DNA of 64,000 nt from Gallaecimonas xiamenensis 3-C-1. GTDB taxonomy: Bacteria; Pseudomonadota; Gammaproteobacteria; Enterobacterales; Gallaecimonadaceae. Under the pieces are notes generated by a model. It searched no databases, had not been told where the DNA came from, and saw only the letters and a list, made by a program, of their open reading frames with translations. Position numbers and translations under genes: made by a program. The DNA is taken from contig NZ_AMRI01000018.1 of the NCBI RefSeq assembly GCF_000299915.1, forward strand, positions 1 to 64,000, read 5' to 3'. This document shows, one piece after another, positions 1 through 8,419 of the stretch (positions are counted from its first letter, which is position 1; each line of letters begins with the position of its first letter).

Positions 1-66
1 CATGTTGCTGTCGATGCCCGCCAGGGCCTCGTCATAGCTGTGGACTATCTTGTTAAACCCAGACAT
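1..66 (-). CDS. 3-oxoacid CoA-transferase subunit A, N-terminal fragment
   Basis: Only the first 22 codons lie in the window; the rest runs off the left edge. The translation begins MSGFNKIVHSYDEALAGI, which resembles the start of subunit A of succinyl-CoA:3-ketoacid CoA-transferases (ScoA/AtoD family). These enzymes move CoA between succinyl-CoA and acetoacetate during ketone-body or amino-acid breakdown. The ATG is preceded by AAGGAG at good spacing. The fragment is too short to show catalytic residues; subunit B would be expected next to the left. The assignment rests on N-terminal similarity only. Confidence 0.6.
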   Translation of the reverse strand, partial: MSGFNKIVHSYDEALAGIDSNM

Positions 67-117
67 CACAGGCTCCTTATGAGATTTGGGTCCATGCTAG
101 CCCCAGCCTGACGCCGG

Positions 118-137
118 GTACCAGCCTACTTTGGTAC
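118..137. promoter_or_regulatory. inverted repeat upstream of the CoA-transferase gene
   Basis: GTACCA (118-123) and TGGTAC (132-137) form a perfect 6-bp inverted repeat about 50 nt upstream of the CoA-transferase start and just after the 3' end of sohB. It could be an operator or a weak hairpin. There is no T tail, so a terminator is unlikely. Confidence 0.25.
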
Positions 138-150
138 TAGAGACAAGGCG

Positions 151-1119
151 TTAAATCCCAAGGCGGGTCAGCAGGCAGCGAAAGGCCAGGCCTACCTTTT
201 CACCCAGTTTGCGGCGCAGCTGGAATTTGACCGCCAGGATCTTATGACTGTCGAGTCGCTCGGTCAGGTAGCTGTCGGAGGTACTGATCCCGTCCACCAG
301 GCCTTTTTCCAGGGCGTCGACACCCAGCCACACTTCCCCTGTGGCCACGTCGTCCAGGGCCAAAGCCGGCCGGTAGTGACCCACATGGTTACGAAAATGC
401 CCGTGAATGACATTGAGATCGGCCACGAACTTTTCACGCCCTTCCTCGGAGTTTTCCCCCAACACCGAGAGGGTGCGCTTGAACTTGCCTGCGGTGTGCT
501 GCTCGTAGTCTATATCGTGCTTTTTCAGCACTTTATGAAAGTTAGGGATACCGGCAATAACGCCGATGGACCCCAGCATGGCAAAAGGCGCCGCCAGGAT
601 GCGGTCGGCCACACAGGCCATCATGTAGCCGCCGCTGGCCGCCACCTTGTCCACCGCCACCGTCAGGGGCACACCGGCATCCCGGACCCTGGCCAGTTGC
701 GAGGCCGCCAGGCCATAACCATGGACCACGCCGCCGGGAGATTCCAGGCGCAGCAGCACCTGGTCGGTGCTGGAGGCCACCGCCAATACCGCCGTCACTT
801 CCTCACGCAGGGCGTCCACTTCGTGGGCGTCCATGGAGCCGTTAAAGTCCAGCACGAACAGGTTGGGTTTGCCCTGCTCGTCCTTCTGCTTTTTCTCGGC
901 CTTGGCTTTGGCCTTGAGGGCCTTCTTGTCCAACAGCTCGGCTTGCAGCTTGTGGCCGTAGCTTTTCAGGCGCTGGCCCAGATCGGTCACCGTCAGCTCA
1001 CCTTTTTGGCGCTGCTTGCGCATCGACAGGGCCGAGACCACCACCAGCACCAACACCAGGGCCAGCACCAAAGTCAGGGTCTTGGCCAGGAAAAGACCGT
1101 AGTCGCTAAGAAAGTCCAA
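151..1119 (-). CDS. sohB: SohB-type S49 peptidase
   Basis: Inner-membrane serine protease of the SppA/SohB (S49) family, thought to degrade signal peptides and membrane-protein fragments in the periplasm. An N-terminal membrane anchor spans about residues 8-31, followed by a Lys-rich charged stretch (about 64-80). The catalytic domain follows, with ESPGG at 126-130 and the nucleophile in ASGGY (Ser162). The general-base Lys is probably K212 or K214 in GKFKRT, matching the Ser/Lys dyad of SppA enzymes. At 322 aa it is slightly shorter than E. coli SohB. The start is TTG, with GGAG about 9 nt upstream; the upstream ATG in that area runs into a stop. It stands alone between the lipase and the CoA-transferase gene. 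Confidence 0.9.
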   Translation of the reverse strand: MDFLSDYGLFLAKTLTLVLALVLVLVVVSALSMRKQRQKGELTVTDLGQRLKSYGHKLQAELLDKKALKAKAKAEKKQKDEQGKPNLFVLDFNGSMDAHEVDALREEVTAVLAVASSTDQVLLRLESPGGVVHGYGLAASQLARVRDAGVPLTVAVDKVAASGGYMMACVADRILAAPFAMLGSIGVIAGIPNFHKVLKKHDIDYEQHTAGKFKRTLSVLGENSEEGREKFVADLNVIHGHFRNHVGHYRPALALDDVATGEVWLGVDALEKGLVDGISTSDSYLTERLDSHKILAVKFQLRRKLGEKVGLAFRCLLTRLGI

Positions 1120-1161
1120 TGTCGCTACTCCATGACGTTAAAGGCTTGAGTGTAAAACAAA

Positions 1162-1188
1162 ACACCCGGCCAGTGGCCGGGTGTTTTT
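1162..1188 (-). terminator. intrinsic terminator after the lipase gene
   Basis: A perfect 10-bp stem, ACACCCGGCC (1162-1171) with GGCCGGGTGT (1175-1184), and a 3-nt loop. Read on the minus strand it is followed by TTTTGTTTT, so it closes the lipase transcript just before sohB. Confidence 0.85.
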
Positions 1189-1225
1189 CATTGCCCTAAG
1201 GGGTCCCCGAGGGTTCCCTCAAGGC

Positions 1226-3646
1226 TTATTCGGCGCCGATCAGCACAGAAGCGTTTTGCACCTGGATGCTCAGACCCTGGCTGGCCAGGAAGCTGGCCAC
1301 CTGGTATTGCATCTCGGTGGTCACGGCAGGGCTGGCAGTGGGGTCCAGCAAGGAGCCGTGGGAACCGGCGTTAAAGCGCGCCACACCGCTGACCTGGGCA
1401 CCGTCGCTGCTGGTGACAGAAGCGGTGATGGGGGTCAGACCCATGGCGGCGATCAACGGTTCAGTACCGGACAGGGGCGCACCGAAGGCAGCGTTGGAGT
1501 TGGGGATCACCTGGTCTCCACTGCCGGCAGTGCCGTCACCCACCACTTCGTGTACCAGCACGGCAGTGTTGCCGGTCAGGGTAGCCCCGTAGGCGATGGG
1601 GTCGGCGGAATCGACGATGGTCTGGGCGGCGAACAGAAAGGTGGGCAGGAACTGGGCGTAAACCGCCGCCACCAGTTGCTCGTAGCCGGCATCGCCAGGC
1701 TGCAGGTTGTTGGGGTTGGCTGCCGCCAGGGCCGCCTGGAAGGTGGCAGAGGCTTGCAGGCCGGTGGCAACGGTGCTGCTAAAGGTCGGTGAGTAGGCAA
1801 AGATACCCGCTACGCCGGCACCCGGTACAGACAGGGCCGCCGTCTTGAAGCTGAAGAAAGCGGAGTAATCGTTGCCGGTGAGCGGGTCTTTGGTTTCGGT
1901 GTTACCCACAGCTACCGCCTCGGAACCGACGATAGAGCCCATGGATACACCCACGTAGCTGACATTGGTGCCGTCCAGGGTGGTGCCGCCGCCAAGGTTC
2001 TGGGCGGTAATGGCGGCGCGCAGGGACAGCTGGTCGATGACGCTTTCACGCAGGTTGTCGCGCACTGTGCCAAGGCTGGCCAGGTTGGTGTAGATACCCA
2101 CGTTGTCGCCGGCGTTGAGGTTTGAAGCACCGTCACCGGTCAGATCCAGGCCACGTTTGCCGTGCAGCGGCAGATCGATGGCGATCATCGCCTGGCCATT
2201 GAGGGCCAGGGTGCCGGCCATGGCCAGGCCGGTCTCCTTGTAGTTAGTGATGCCGTGACCATAGATGGTGGTGGGCCAGCCGGCAGCGCCTTTGGCAATG
2301 GTGCCTTGCATGCCCAGGTTGCTGCGCAAGACATTCACGGTGCTGGGAATAGGCAGGGTCACCAGCACGTCGATGGTCTTGAGAGAGCGGACCTGGGGCA
2401 CCGGGTTGTACTGGGTGATGAATTGGTACGGGTCAATATCTTCACCGGCGTCATTGGTAAAGCTTGCACCGATCAACAGGGCGTTGTTGGCCAGCGCCGC
2501 CTGGGGATCGATACCCTGATTGACCGCCTGCTCGGCAAAGCTCGCCTGGCTCAGGGCGCCGCTTTGCAGGGCCAGCAGCACGGCGGCCGGGCTGTCGCCG
2601 GACGCTATCCAGCGGGAAGAGAGCTTGTCGCACTGGGTCAGGTCGCCGGTGGCGATATTACAATCACCGCTGGCAAAATCAGTTGCGGCAGGCTTATCCA
2701 GGAAGTACGGCAGGGTCAGGGTGGCGCTATATACCTCAGCGCCGCTGGCCAGCTGGCCGGCAGTAGTGGAGCCATCCAGGCCCAGGGCGTCGGCAGCGGT
2801 ATAACCGGTGTCGGTCAGGGCAGAAAGCTGGAGCTGGCCAGCTTGCAGGGTCTGCATCAACACCAGTTTGGCGTAGTTGAGGGTGTCGGCAGTGCTCTGG
2901 GTGGTAAACAGGCCGGAATAGGTGACGCTGTCCTTGTCCACACCGGCCTCGGCCAGCACGTTCTCATAGGAGTTCACCGCGCCTTGCAGCAGTTTTTGCT
3001 GGTCGGTTCCCAGGGGGGCGGTGCTCAGGTCCTGCTTGAGCAGGTTGTAGGTGGAGGACCCCAGCACGGAGCGACCCATGGAGTCGGTTACCATGCTGGT
3101 GGTGGCCACCACGTAAGAGGTCTTGGCTTTCAGCGGCTTAAGGGGCACAACGGCGATGGAGTCGCCGGAGACCTGGGCCACGTAGTCGCTGCCGAAGGTC
3201 AAGGCGGTAACCAGGTTACAGGCGTTGACGGCAGAATCGGCGGCGCACTCTTCGTCACTGCCACCACCGGCGGTCACTTCCAGCAACACCACGGCGCCCG
3301 GCTGCTGCACGGACTCGGCATTGAGGGTCACGCCTTCGGGCAGAGACAAGTCAATGGTGAAGGGGGTACTGACAGACCAGCCGTCCAGGCCGGACAGTAC
3401 GGCATAGGGGTCGTAGGGCGAGCCTTCGTCGGCGACATCCGGAATGTTCAGGGTGCCGTCAGTGGTGCCGGATTTGAGAATGTCGTTCGGGATGGGCAGG
3501 ACACCATTGCTGGGATCAAAGGCGATCCTTGCGGTGGGGACTGCCGGGTCCGTGTTGTTTTGCTGCTCTTTGTAGTTGTCGCTGCCACCACAGGCACTCA
3601 GGCCAAGTGCGGCCAGCACAGCGATACTGATGATTTTCTTATCCAT
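1226..3646 (-). CDS. Pla-1/cef-family (VolA-like) extracellular lipase, lipoprotein
   Basis: Predicted surface lipoprotein lipase or lysophospholipase of 806 aa. A lipoprotein signal ends in LSAC near residue 18 and is followed by a Gly/Ser/Asn-rich linker. The N-terminal half matches the bacterial virulence-factor lipase N-domain type. The C-terminal half is an alpha/beta-hydrolase with an oxyanion-type YGHG (about 462-465) and the nucleophile elbow GVSMG (Ser568). NAGSHGS near the C-terminus is a candidate for the catalytic His. In Vibrio, VolA of this family releases fatty acids from lysophosphatidylcholine. The start is the ATG at 3646, which has GGGGAG just upstream; an ATG four codons earlier would lie inside that ribosome-binding site. 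A FadR-like operator sits in its promoter, and it has its own terminator. Confidence 0.85.
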   Translation of the reverse strand: MDKKIISIAVLAALGLSACGGSDNYKEQQNNTDPAVPTARIAFDPSNGVLPIPNDILKSGTTDGTLNIPDVADEGSPYDPYAVLSGLDGWSVSTPFTIDLSLPEGVTLNAESVQQPGAVVLLEVTAGGGSDEECAADSAVNACNLVTALTFGSDYVAQVSGDSIAVVPLKPLKAKTSYVVATTSMVTDSMGRSVLGSSTYNLLKQDLSTAPLGTDQQKLLQGAVNSYENVLAEAGVDKDSVTYSGLFTTQSTADTLNYAKLVLMQTLQAGQLQLSALTDTGYTAADALGLDGSTTAGQLASGAEVYSATLTLPYFLDKPAATDFASGDCNIATGDLTQCDKLSSRWIASGDSPAAVLLALQSGALSQASFAEQAVNQGIDPQAALANNALLIGASFTNDAGEDIDPYQFITQYNPVPQVRSLKTIDVLVTLPIPSTVNVLRSNLGMQGTIAKGAAGWPTTIYGHGITNYKETGLAMAGTLALNGQAMIAIDLPLHGKRGLDLTGDGASNLNAGDNVGIYTNLASLGTVRDNLRESVIDQLSLRAAITAQNLGGGTTLDGTNVSYVGVSMGSIVGSEAVAVGNTETKDPLTGNDYSAFFSFKTAALSVPGAGVAGIFAYSPTFSSTVATGLQASATFQAALAAANPNNLQPGDAGYEQLVAAVYAQFLPTFLFAAQTIVDSADPIAYGATLTGNTAVLVHEVVGDGTAGSGDQVIPNSNAAFGAPLSGTEPLIAAMGLTPITASVTSSDGAQVSGVARFNAGSHGSLLDPTASPAVTTEMQYQVASFLASQGLSIQVQNASVLIGAE

Positions 3647-3697
3647 GATTCTCCCCAAAAATGGTTATTTTTATTAAGTTGACCATCGACTGATTAC

Positions 3698-3725
3698 GTT
3701 ATCGTACTGGTCGGACTTTTTACAA
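3698..3725 (-). promoter_or_regulatory. lipase promoter with FadR-like operator in the spacer
   Basis: On the minus strand a -35 like TTGTAA (3725-3720) and a -10 like GATAAC (3703-3698) are 16 nt apart. The segment between them, read on the plus strand at 3705-3721, is TACTGGTCGGACTTTTT. It contains CTGGTCGGAC, the core of the FadR consensus (CTGGTCnGAC). Such a placement would let FadR block RNA polymerase until acyl-CoA releases it. The promoter elements are 4 of 6 matches each; the operator core is exact. Confidence 0.5.
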
Positions 3726-3815
3726 ATATTTCCTGAAAAATCTCTCAGTTGCCATGACTTTGGCTTCTAAAGCCGCTGAGGTAGACTGGCCACAGACCGT
3801 CAAATGGGATAGCCA

Positions 3816-4559
3816 ATGCTCGATTACCAGCCCCCCCTTTCTCTGCTTGCAGGTCGCGTCATTCTGGTCACCGGCGCCAGCACCGGCATAGGCCGTGAAG
3901 CGGCGCTGCACTATGCCCGCCACGGCGCCACCCTTATTCTGCTGGGCCGCAATGTGGCCAAGCTCGAAACCCTCTACGACGAGATAGCAGCAGCCGGCTA
4001 CCCCCAGGCGGCCATTATCCCCCTGGATATGCTGGGGGCCACCGACCAGCATTACCGGGACATGGCCGCCACCATCGACAACCAGTTTGGGCGCCTGGAC
4101 GGGGTCTTGATGAATGCCGGTGAGCTGGGGGTGCTGAGTCCCTTTGAGACCATAGACGACAGCACCTGGGACAAGGTGATGAAAATCAACGTCGACGCCA
4201 CCTTTCGCATGACCAGGGCGCTGCTGCCCCTACTCAAGGCCGCCCCGGACGGGCGCCTTATCTTCACCAGTTCTGGGGTGGGCAAAAAAGGCCGGGCCTA
4301 CTGGGGCGCCTATGCGGTGTCAAAATTTGCCACCGAAGGCATGATGCAGGTACTGGCCGACGAGCACAGCAAGGGCCCGCTGCGGGTCAACTGCATCAAC
4401 CCCGGCGGCACCCGCACCTCCATGCGCGCCAAGGCCTTTCCGGGTGAAGACCCACAAACCCTGAAAACCCCGGCCGATCTGATGCCCCTTTATCTGTACC
4501 TGATGGGGCCGGACAGCAAGGACGTTAACGGCCAGAGCCTGGACGCCCAGCCCAAATAA
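3816..4559 (+). CDS. yciK: YciK-family short-chain dehydrogenase
   Basis: SDR-family NAD(P)-dependent oxidoreductase of 247 aa. The Rossmann signature TGASTGIG is at 19-26, NAG at 100-102, a Ser pair at 152-153, and the catalytic YxxxK at Tyr166/Lys170. Several long stretches match E. coli YciK almost word for word, for example SKFATEGMMQVLADE and RVNCINPGGTRT. The substrate of YciK proteins is not established. It is transcribed alone, with the divergent lipase on one side and a shared terminator with the convergent GST gene on the other. Confidence 0.88.
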   Translation: MLDYQPPLSLLAGRVILVTGASTGIGREAALHYARHGATLILLGRNVAKLETLYDEIAAAGYPQAAIIPLDMLGATDQHYRDMAATIDNQFGRLDGVLMNAGELGVLSPFETIDDSTWDKVMKINVDATFRMTRALLPLLKAAPDGRLIFTSSGVGKKGRAYWGAYAVSKFATEGMMQVLADEHSKGPLRVNCINPGGTRTSMRAKAFPGEDPQTLKTPADLMPLYLYLMGPDSKDVNGQSLDAQPK

Positions 4560-4590
4560 AAACAAACCCGGCCATGGCCGGGTTTGTTTT
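4558..4590. terminator. bidirectional terminator between yciK and GST genes
   Basis: A near-perfect palindrome, AAACAAACCCGGCC with GGCCGGGTTTGTTT around a 2-nt centre. A-rich and T-rich flanks on both sides let it end the yciK transcript (+) and the GST transcript (-). Confidence 0.85.
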
Positions 4591-5201
4591 TATTGCAGGC
4601 CTTCGCTGGCCATGGCCCGCTGCACCGCCGGCAAGGCCAGCATCCGCGCAAGGTAAGCCGCCACTGCCGGCACCTGTTCCAGGCCCACCTTGGCCTTGGC
4701 CCATCTGAGCATGGGAAAGAGATAGAGATCGGCAATGGTCAAACGCCCTTCGGCCAGGAAGTCCTTACCGGCCAGCACGGTTTCCAGTTGCACCAGCAGC
4801 TGCTCGACCTTGGCCTTGGCAGCCTCCTGGACAGCCGCCAGGCTGGGGTCGTCGGTCTGTAGGGTGAAACGCTGGGCACCGAAAAGGGGTTTGAAGGCGC
4901 CGTGGAAATCGCTGCTGGCAAAGGCCAGCCAAGCCTGAAGCCCGGCCTGCACTTCCAAGGAGGCCGCCTTGCCCAATTGCTGCTCGGGAAAACGGTCAGC
5001 TAGGTACTGCATAATGGCCGGGCCCTGAGTCAGTACCTGGCCGGAGTCCAGCACCAGGGCTGGCACGGCCTTGGCTGGGTTTACCTTGGCGAAAGCCTGC
5101 GAGCCCAGGTCGGCCTTTTCCAGGCTAAAGGGCACCCCCAGTGTTTCCAACAGGGCATGGATCCCAAGAGAGCAGGCCCCAGGCAGGTAAAAGAGTTTCA
5201 T
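4590..5201 (-). CDS. glutathione S-transferase, beta-like
   Basis: Cytosolic glutathione S-transferase of 203 aa. The N-terminal thioredoxin-like half starts MKLFYLPGACS, where Cys10 is the hallmark catalytic Cys of bacterial beta-class GSTs. NPAKAVPALVLDSG (about 41-54) carries the cis-Pro, and LTQGPAIMQYL contains the glutathione-contact region. The C-terminal half is all-helical. It would conjugate or reduce electrophiles with glutathione; the substrate cannot be read from sequence. It lies 53 nt downstream of the PfkB kinase gene on the same strand and may be cotranscribed with it. Confidence 0.82.
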   Translation of the reverse strand: MKLFYLPGACSLGIHALLETLGVPFSLEKADLGSQAFAKVNPAKAVPALVLDSGQVLTQGPAIMQYLADRFPEQQLGKAASLEVQAGLQAWLAFASSDFHGAFKPLFGAQRFTLQTDDPSLAAVQEAAKAKVEQLLVQLETVLAGKDFLAEGRLTIADLYLFPMLRWAKAKVGLEQVPAVAAYLARMLALPAVQRAMASEGLQ

Positions 5202-5254
5202 GTCACGGCTCCTTGTTTATTAGGCGCCTACAGTGACCCAGGGCATTTTCGTCG

Positions 5255-6247
5255 TCAATGTGCCGGCCAGGGTGATACGGACAAGGCTCTGTCGTCTTGT
5301 TTGAGCTGGGCCTGCAGCTCGGCGAGGCTCAAGAGGCGGTTCTTGGCGCCCTTGAAGGCCAGCACCGACTCGGCGTTGAGCATGCCGGCCCTGACCGCAT
5401 CCGCCAACTCCTGGCCTCGGGCCAGGGCCGCCACCAGGCCGCTGGCACAGGCGTCCCCTGCCCCTGTGGTCTCCACTATGGCGAGGCCGTCTCTCGGCTT
5501 GGCCACCACCTTCACCTGGCCGTCGGTGGCCAACAGGCCCTCGGCGCCGTCGGTAATGGCCAGGGTTTTACCGGGCAGGGCCTGGTAAAGGGCGGCCAGC
5601 AGTTGGTCCAGGCTGTGCTGTTGGTGCTCATCCAGCCCCAGCAGCATGGCGCTTTCTTCTTTGTTCAGCACCAGCACCGCCACCGCCGACAAAATGGGCG
5701 CCAGCGCCGCCAAGCCCTGACGGGCCAGGTAGCTGGACGGGTTAAAGGCCACCTTGGCCTGGGTCTTGGCCAGCAGAGCCTTCATGGTGTCCAGGCTCTG
5801 GCCCAGCATGGCCGAGCAATAGAGCCAGCGGCTAGGGGGCAAGTTGGCCTCGGCCAGGCTGAGGTGGTCGGAGGCGCCCTTGAAGGCCAATATGGTCCTG
5901 TCGTCATGGATGGAGTCCAAAATCACCGACAGCCCGGTCTGGCCGCCCCTGGCCCCAACAAAATCCACTCCTTCCTTGGCCAACTCGTCCAGCACCTGCT
6001 GGCCCTGGGCGTCGTCCCCTACCTTGCCCAGAAAGGCGGTTTTCAGACCTTGGCGGGCAAAGGCCACGGCGCTATTGGTGCCGCCACCGCCGACGGTGAC
6101 ATTGAGATCCTTGATAAGGATCTTGCCCCCCAGGGGATAGGCGATGAGTTTTTCCAGGGAATGACGGGTCTCAATCTGCACCAGCTCCGAATCGGTGTCG
6201 GCAAACAAATCCACCGTGGCCGAGCCCAAGGTCACCATGTCGTACAT
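5255..6247 (-). CDS. PfkB-family carbohydrate/nucleoside kinase
   Basis: Ribokinase/PfkB-fold kinase of 330 aa that phosphorylates a sugar or nucleoside with ATP. The N-terminal lid motif VGGGGTNSAVAFARQG (about 52-67) and the C-terminal signature TTGAGDACASG, with catalytic Asp265, are both present. NKEES is the typical metal/phosphate region. The N-terminus is longer than in ribokinase, with an insertion (residues about 17-45) before the first glycine motif, which makes the substrate uncertain. The ATG at 6247 is chosen because AGAGGA lies 6 nt upstream; a longer frame starts nine codons earlier without such a site. It is divergent from the MFS gene. Confidence 0.78.
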   Translation of the reverse strand: MYDMVTLGSATVDLFADTDSELVQIETRHSLEKLIAYPLGGKILIKDLNVTVGGGGTNSAVAFARQGLKTAFLGKVGDDAQGQQVLDELAKEGVDFVGARGGQTGLSVILDSIHDDRTILAFKGASDHLSLAEANLPPSRWLYCSAMLGQSLDTMKALLAKTQAKVAFNPSSYLARQGLAALAPILSAVAVLVLNKEESAMLLGLDEHQQHSLDQLLAALYQALPGKTLAITDGAEGLLATDGQVKVVAKPRDGLAIVETTGAGDACASGLVAALARGQELADAVRAGMLNAESVLAFKGAKNRLLSLAELQAQLKQDDRALSVSPWPAH

Positions 6248-6355
6248 AATGCGGTCCTCTTTTTTATCGAGCATGGCAGCAACTGGCCGAGGGCGCCTTG
6301 ACCCGGCGCAAATCAGCAGCCAAGATCGCCCACCCCGCCTTTCCCGGAACTGGTT

Positions 6356-7498
6356 ATGACCCTCAGGCCGTCAATTTGGTTATCGCTGTTTTATGTGCAT
6401 TTCTTCCTAGGATGGGGTATTTACCTGCCGTTTTGGTCATTGTGGCTTAAGGGCCAGTCACTGACCCCGGCCCTGATCGGTATCATTTTGGGCCTGGCCC
6501 AGGGCACCCGCGCCCTGGGGTCGCTCTTTATCACCACCCGCATCAAACGCTCCGAGCAGCTGATGCCGGCCAGCCGCCTGTTGGCCCTGGCCACCCTGCT
6601 GACTTTTGCCGGTTTCCTGCTGCCCCAAAGCCTGCCGCTGCTGCTGGGGCTGACCCTGGTCAGCTCCCTGCTCTACTCGCCGCTGATGCCCATTTCCGAC
6701 GCCATGGCCACCCGCATGGTGGCCCAGACCGGCATGGATTACGGCAAGGTCCGCCTCTGGGGGTCGGTGGCCTTCGTGCTGATGTCCACCGCCATGGGCT
6801 ATATCACCGGCCTGTGGGGCAGCCAGGCGGTGCTGTGGTGCCTGCTGGCCACCCAGCTGCTGATGTTTGTGGGCACCCTGCCGGCCATGACCGAGCCCCT
6901 CACCGACGGCCCCAAGGCCCGCCCTGCCCTGCCCTGGACCCAGCTGCTGAAAGAACCGATGCTGCGCCGCTTCTTGCTGATCATCATGGCCATCCAGGGC
7001 AGCCACGCCGCCTACTACGGCTTTTCGGTGATCCATTGGGAGCGGCTTGGCATCAGCGCCGCCACCAGCGGCGCCCTGTGGAGCTGGGGTGTGGTGGTGG
7101 AAGTGCTGGTGTTCTTCTTTGCCCGGCGCCTCTTTAACCACCAAAGCGCCGCCACCTTGCTGAGCCTGGCCGCCGGGGCCGTGCTGCTGCGCTGGACCGG
7201 TACCGCCTTTGCCACCGAGCTTTGGCAACTGGTGATACTGCAAAGCCTGCACGGCTTTACCTTCTCCCTGGCGCACCTGGGGGCCATCCGCTTTATCAGC
7301 AAGGAGCTGCCCAGTCATTACGGGGTGGGCACCCAGGCCCTCTATTCGGCCCTGGCCCTGAGCCTGGCGGTGGCGGCGATGATGCTGGTGACAGGAGCCC
7401 TGTTCGATAGCCTGGGGGGCCTGGTGTTCCTGCTGATGGCGGCCCTTGGCCTGCCCGCCTGGTGGCTGGCAAGGGGCCTTAAACCCCTTAGCGAATAA
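6356..7498 (+). CDS. MFS transporter, HcaT (3-phenylpropionate permease)-like
   Basis: Inner-membrane major-facilitator permease of 380 aa with about 12 hydrophobic segments. The start MTLRPSIWLSLFYVHFFLGW and the internal DYGKVRLWGSVAFVL correspond closely to E. coli HcaT. SDAMATRM sits where HcaT has its TDALAN segment. HcaT is annotated as a 3-phenylpropionate/H+ symporter. No hca catabolic genes are nearby, so the substrate here is open. It is followed by its own strong terminator and is divergent from the PfkB kinase gene. Confidence 0.75.
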   Translation: MTLRPSIWLSLFYVHFFLGWGIYLPFWSLWLKGQSLTPALIGIILGLAQGTRALGSLFITTRIKRSEQLMPASRLLALATLLTFAGFLLPQSLPLLLGLTLVSSLLYSPLMPISDAMATRMVAQTGMDYGKVRLWGSVAFVLMSTAMGYITGLWGSQAVLWCLLATQLLMFVGTLPAMTEPLTDGPKARPALPWTQLLKEPMLRRFLLIIMAIQGSHAAYYGFSVIHWERLGISAATSGALWSWGVVVEVLVFFFARRLFNHQSAATLLSLAAGAVLLRWTGTAFATELWQLVILQSLHGFTFSLAHLGAIRFISKELPSHYGVGTQALYSALALSLAVAAMMLVTGALFDSLGGLVFLLMAALGLPAWWLARGLKPLSE

Positions 7499-7525
7499 AA
7501 AAGGGCGCCCCGGGGCGCCCTTTTT
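7497..7525. terminator. bidirectional terminator between MFS and tesB genes
   Basis: A perfect inverted repeat, AAAAAGGGCGCCCC with GGGGCGCCCTTTTT and no spacer bases, between two convergent genes. A/T runs on both sides allow termination in both directions. Confidence 0.88.
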
Positions 7526-7537
7526 ATTGCCACAGCC

Positions 7538-8410
7538 TTAGCCGTTACGGGGCTTTCGCTGGCGAATAAGGCCTTCTTGGGTGGTGGACGCCACCAGGCG
7601 GCCCTGGCGGTCGAAGAACTGGCCGCGCACCAGGCCTCGGCCGGCGCCGGCATTGGCGCTCTTGACCACGTACAGCAGCCAGTCGTCCATGCGAAAATCC
7701 CGGTGGAACCACATGGCGTGGTCGATGGACGCCACCTGCAGGCTCGGGTCCATGTAGGAGCGGCCATGGGGCTGCAAGGAGGTGGGCAGGAAGTTGAAGT
7801 CCGAGGCGTAGGCCAGCAGGTACTGGTGGATACGCAGATCGTCCGGCATCTGGCCATTGGCCTTCATCCACACGTAGCGTACCGGCTCGGCTACCGTCGG
7901 CGCCGTGGGGTCGTGAAAGACCACCGGGCGCATCTCGATGGGCATCTCGGTCAGGAAATTTTCGAGGATCTTCTTGGGCAAGCGTTCGGCCAGGGGTTCG
8001 GCCAGCTCGCGCTCGCTTTTCAGCCCCTCCGGGCCCGGCACCGCCGGCATCTCGTCCTGGTGTTCAAAGCCTTCCTCGGCTACCTGGAAGGAGGCGGTCA
8101 GGGCGAAGATGGCGCGGCCGTGCTGCACCGCCTTGATGCGGCGGGTGGAGAAGGTGCCGCCGTCGCGCAGGTTTTCCACCAGGTAGACCACCGGGCTCTT
8201 GGCGTCGCCCGCTTCCAGGAAATAGGCATGGAGGGAGTGGGCCGTGCGGCCCGGCTCTACCGTGGCCTGGGCGGCGCTCATGGCCTGGCCCAGCACCTGG
8301 CCGCCAAACAGGGCCGGAAAGCCCAGATCCTGGCTCTGGCCACGGAAGATGTCCTTTTCTACCGGCTCCAGTTCCAGCAGGGACAGCAATTCATTCAATA
8401 CAGTCGACAT
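7538..8410 (-). CDS. tesB: acyl-CoA thioesterase II
   Basis: TesB hydrolyses medium- and long-chain acyl-CoA to free fatty acid and CoA in the cytoplasm. The 290-aa protein is a double hotdog that aligns along its whole length with E. coli TesB. Examples are RGQSQDLG, FGGQVLGQA, DDLRIHQYLLAYASDFNFLP and the C-terminal STTQEG. Asp204 of the catalytic Asp/Thr/Gln set falls at the same residue number as in E. coli. It is the last gene of a probable three-gene minus-strand unit, starting 9 nt after the gloC stop. Confidence 0.93.
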   Translation of the reverse strand: MSTVLNELLSLLELEPVEKDIFRGQSQDLGFPALFGGQVLGQAMSAAQATVEPGRTAHSLHAYFLEAGDAKSPVVYLVENLRDGGTFSTRRIKAVQHGRAIFALTASFQVAEEGFEHQDEMPAVPGPEGLKSERELAEPLAERLPKKILENFLTEMPIEMRPVVFHDPTAPTVAEPVRYVWMKANGQMPDDLRIHQYLLAYASDFNFLPTSLQPHGRSYMDPSLQVASIDHAMWFHRDFRMDDWLLYVVKSANAGAGRGLVRGQFFDRQGRLVASTTQEGLIRQRKPRNG

Positions 8411-8419
8411 AGGTTGTCC

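Noticed and set aside
2162-3682. Plus-strand frame of about 500 codons opposite the lipase gene.
   Set aside because: Antisense to a lipoprotein gene with clear signal peptide and active-site motif; the frame itself has no motif.
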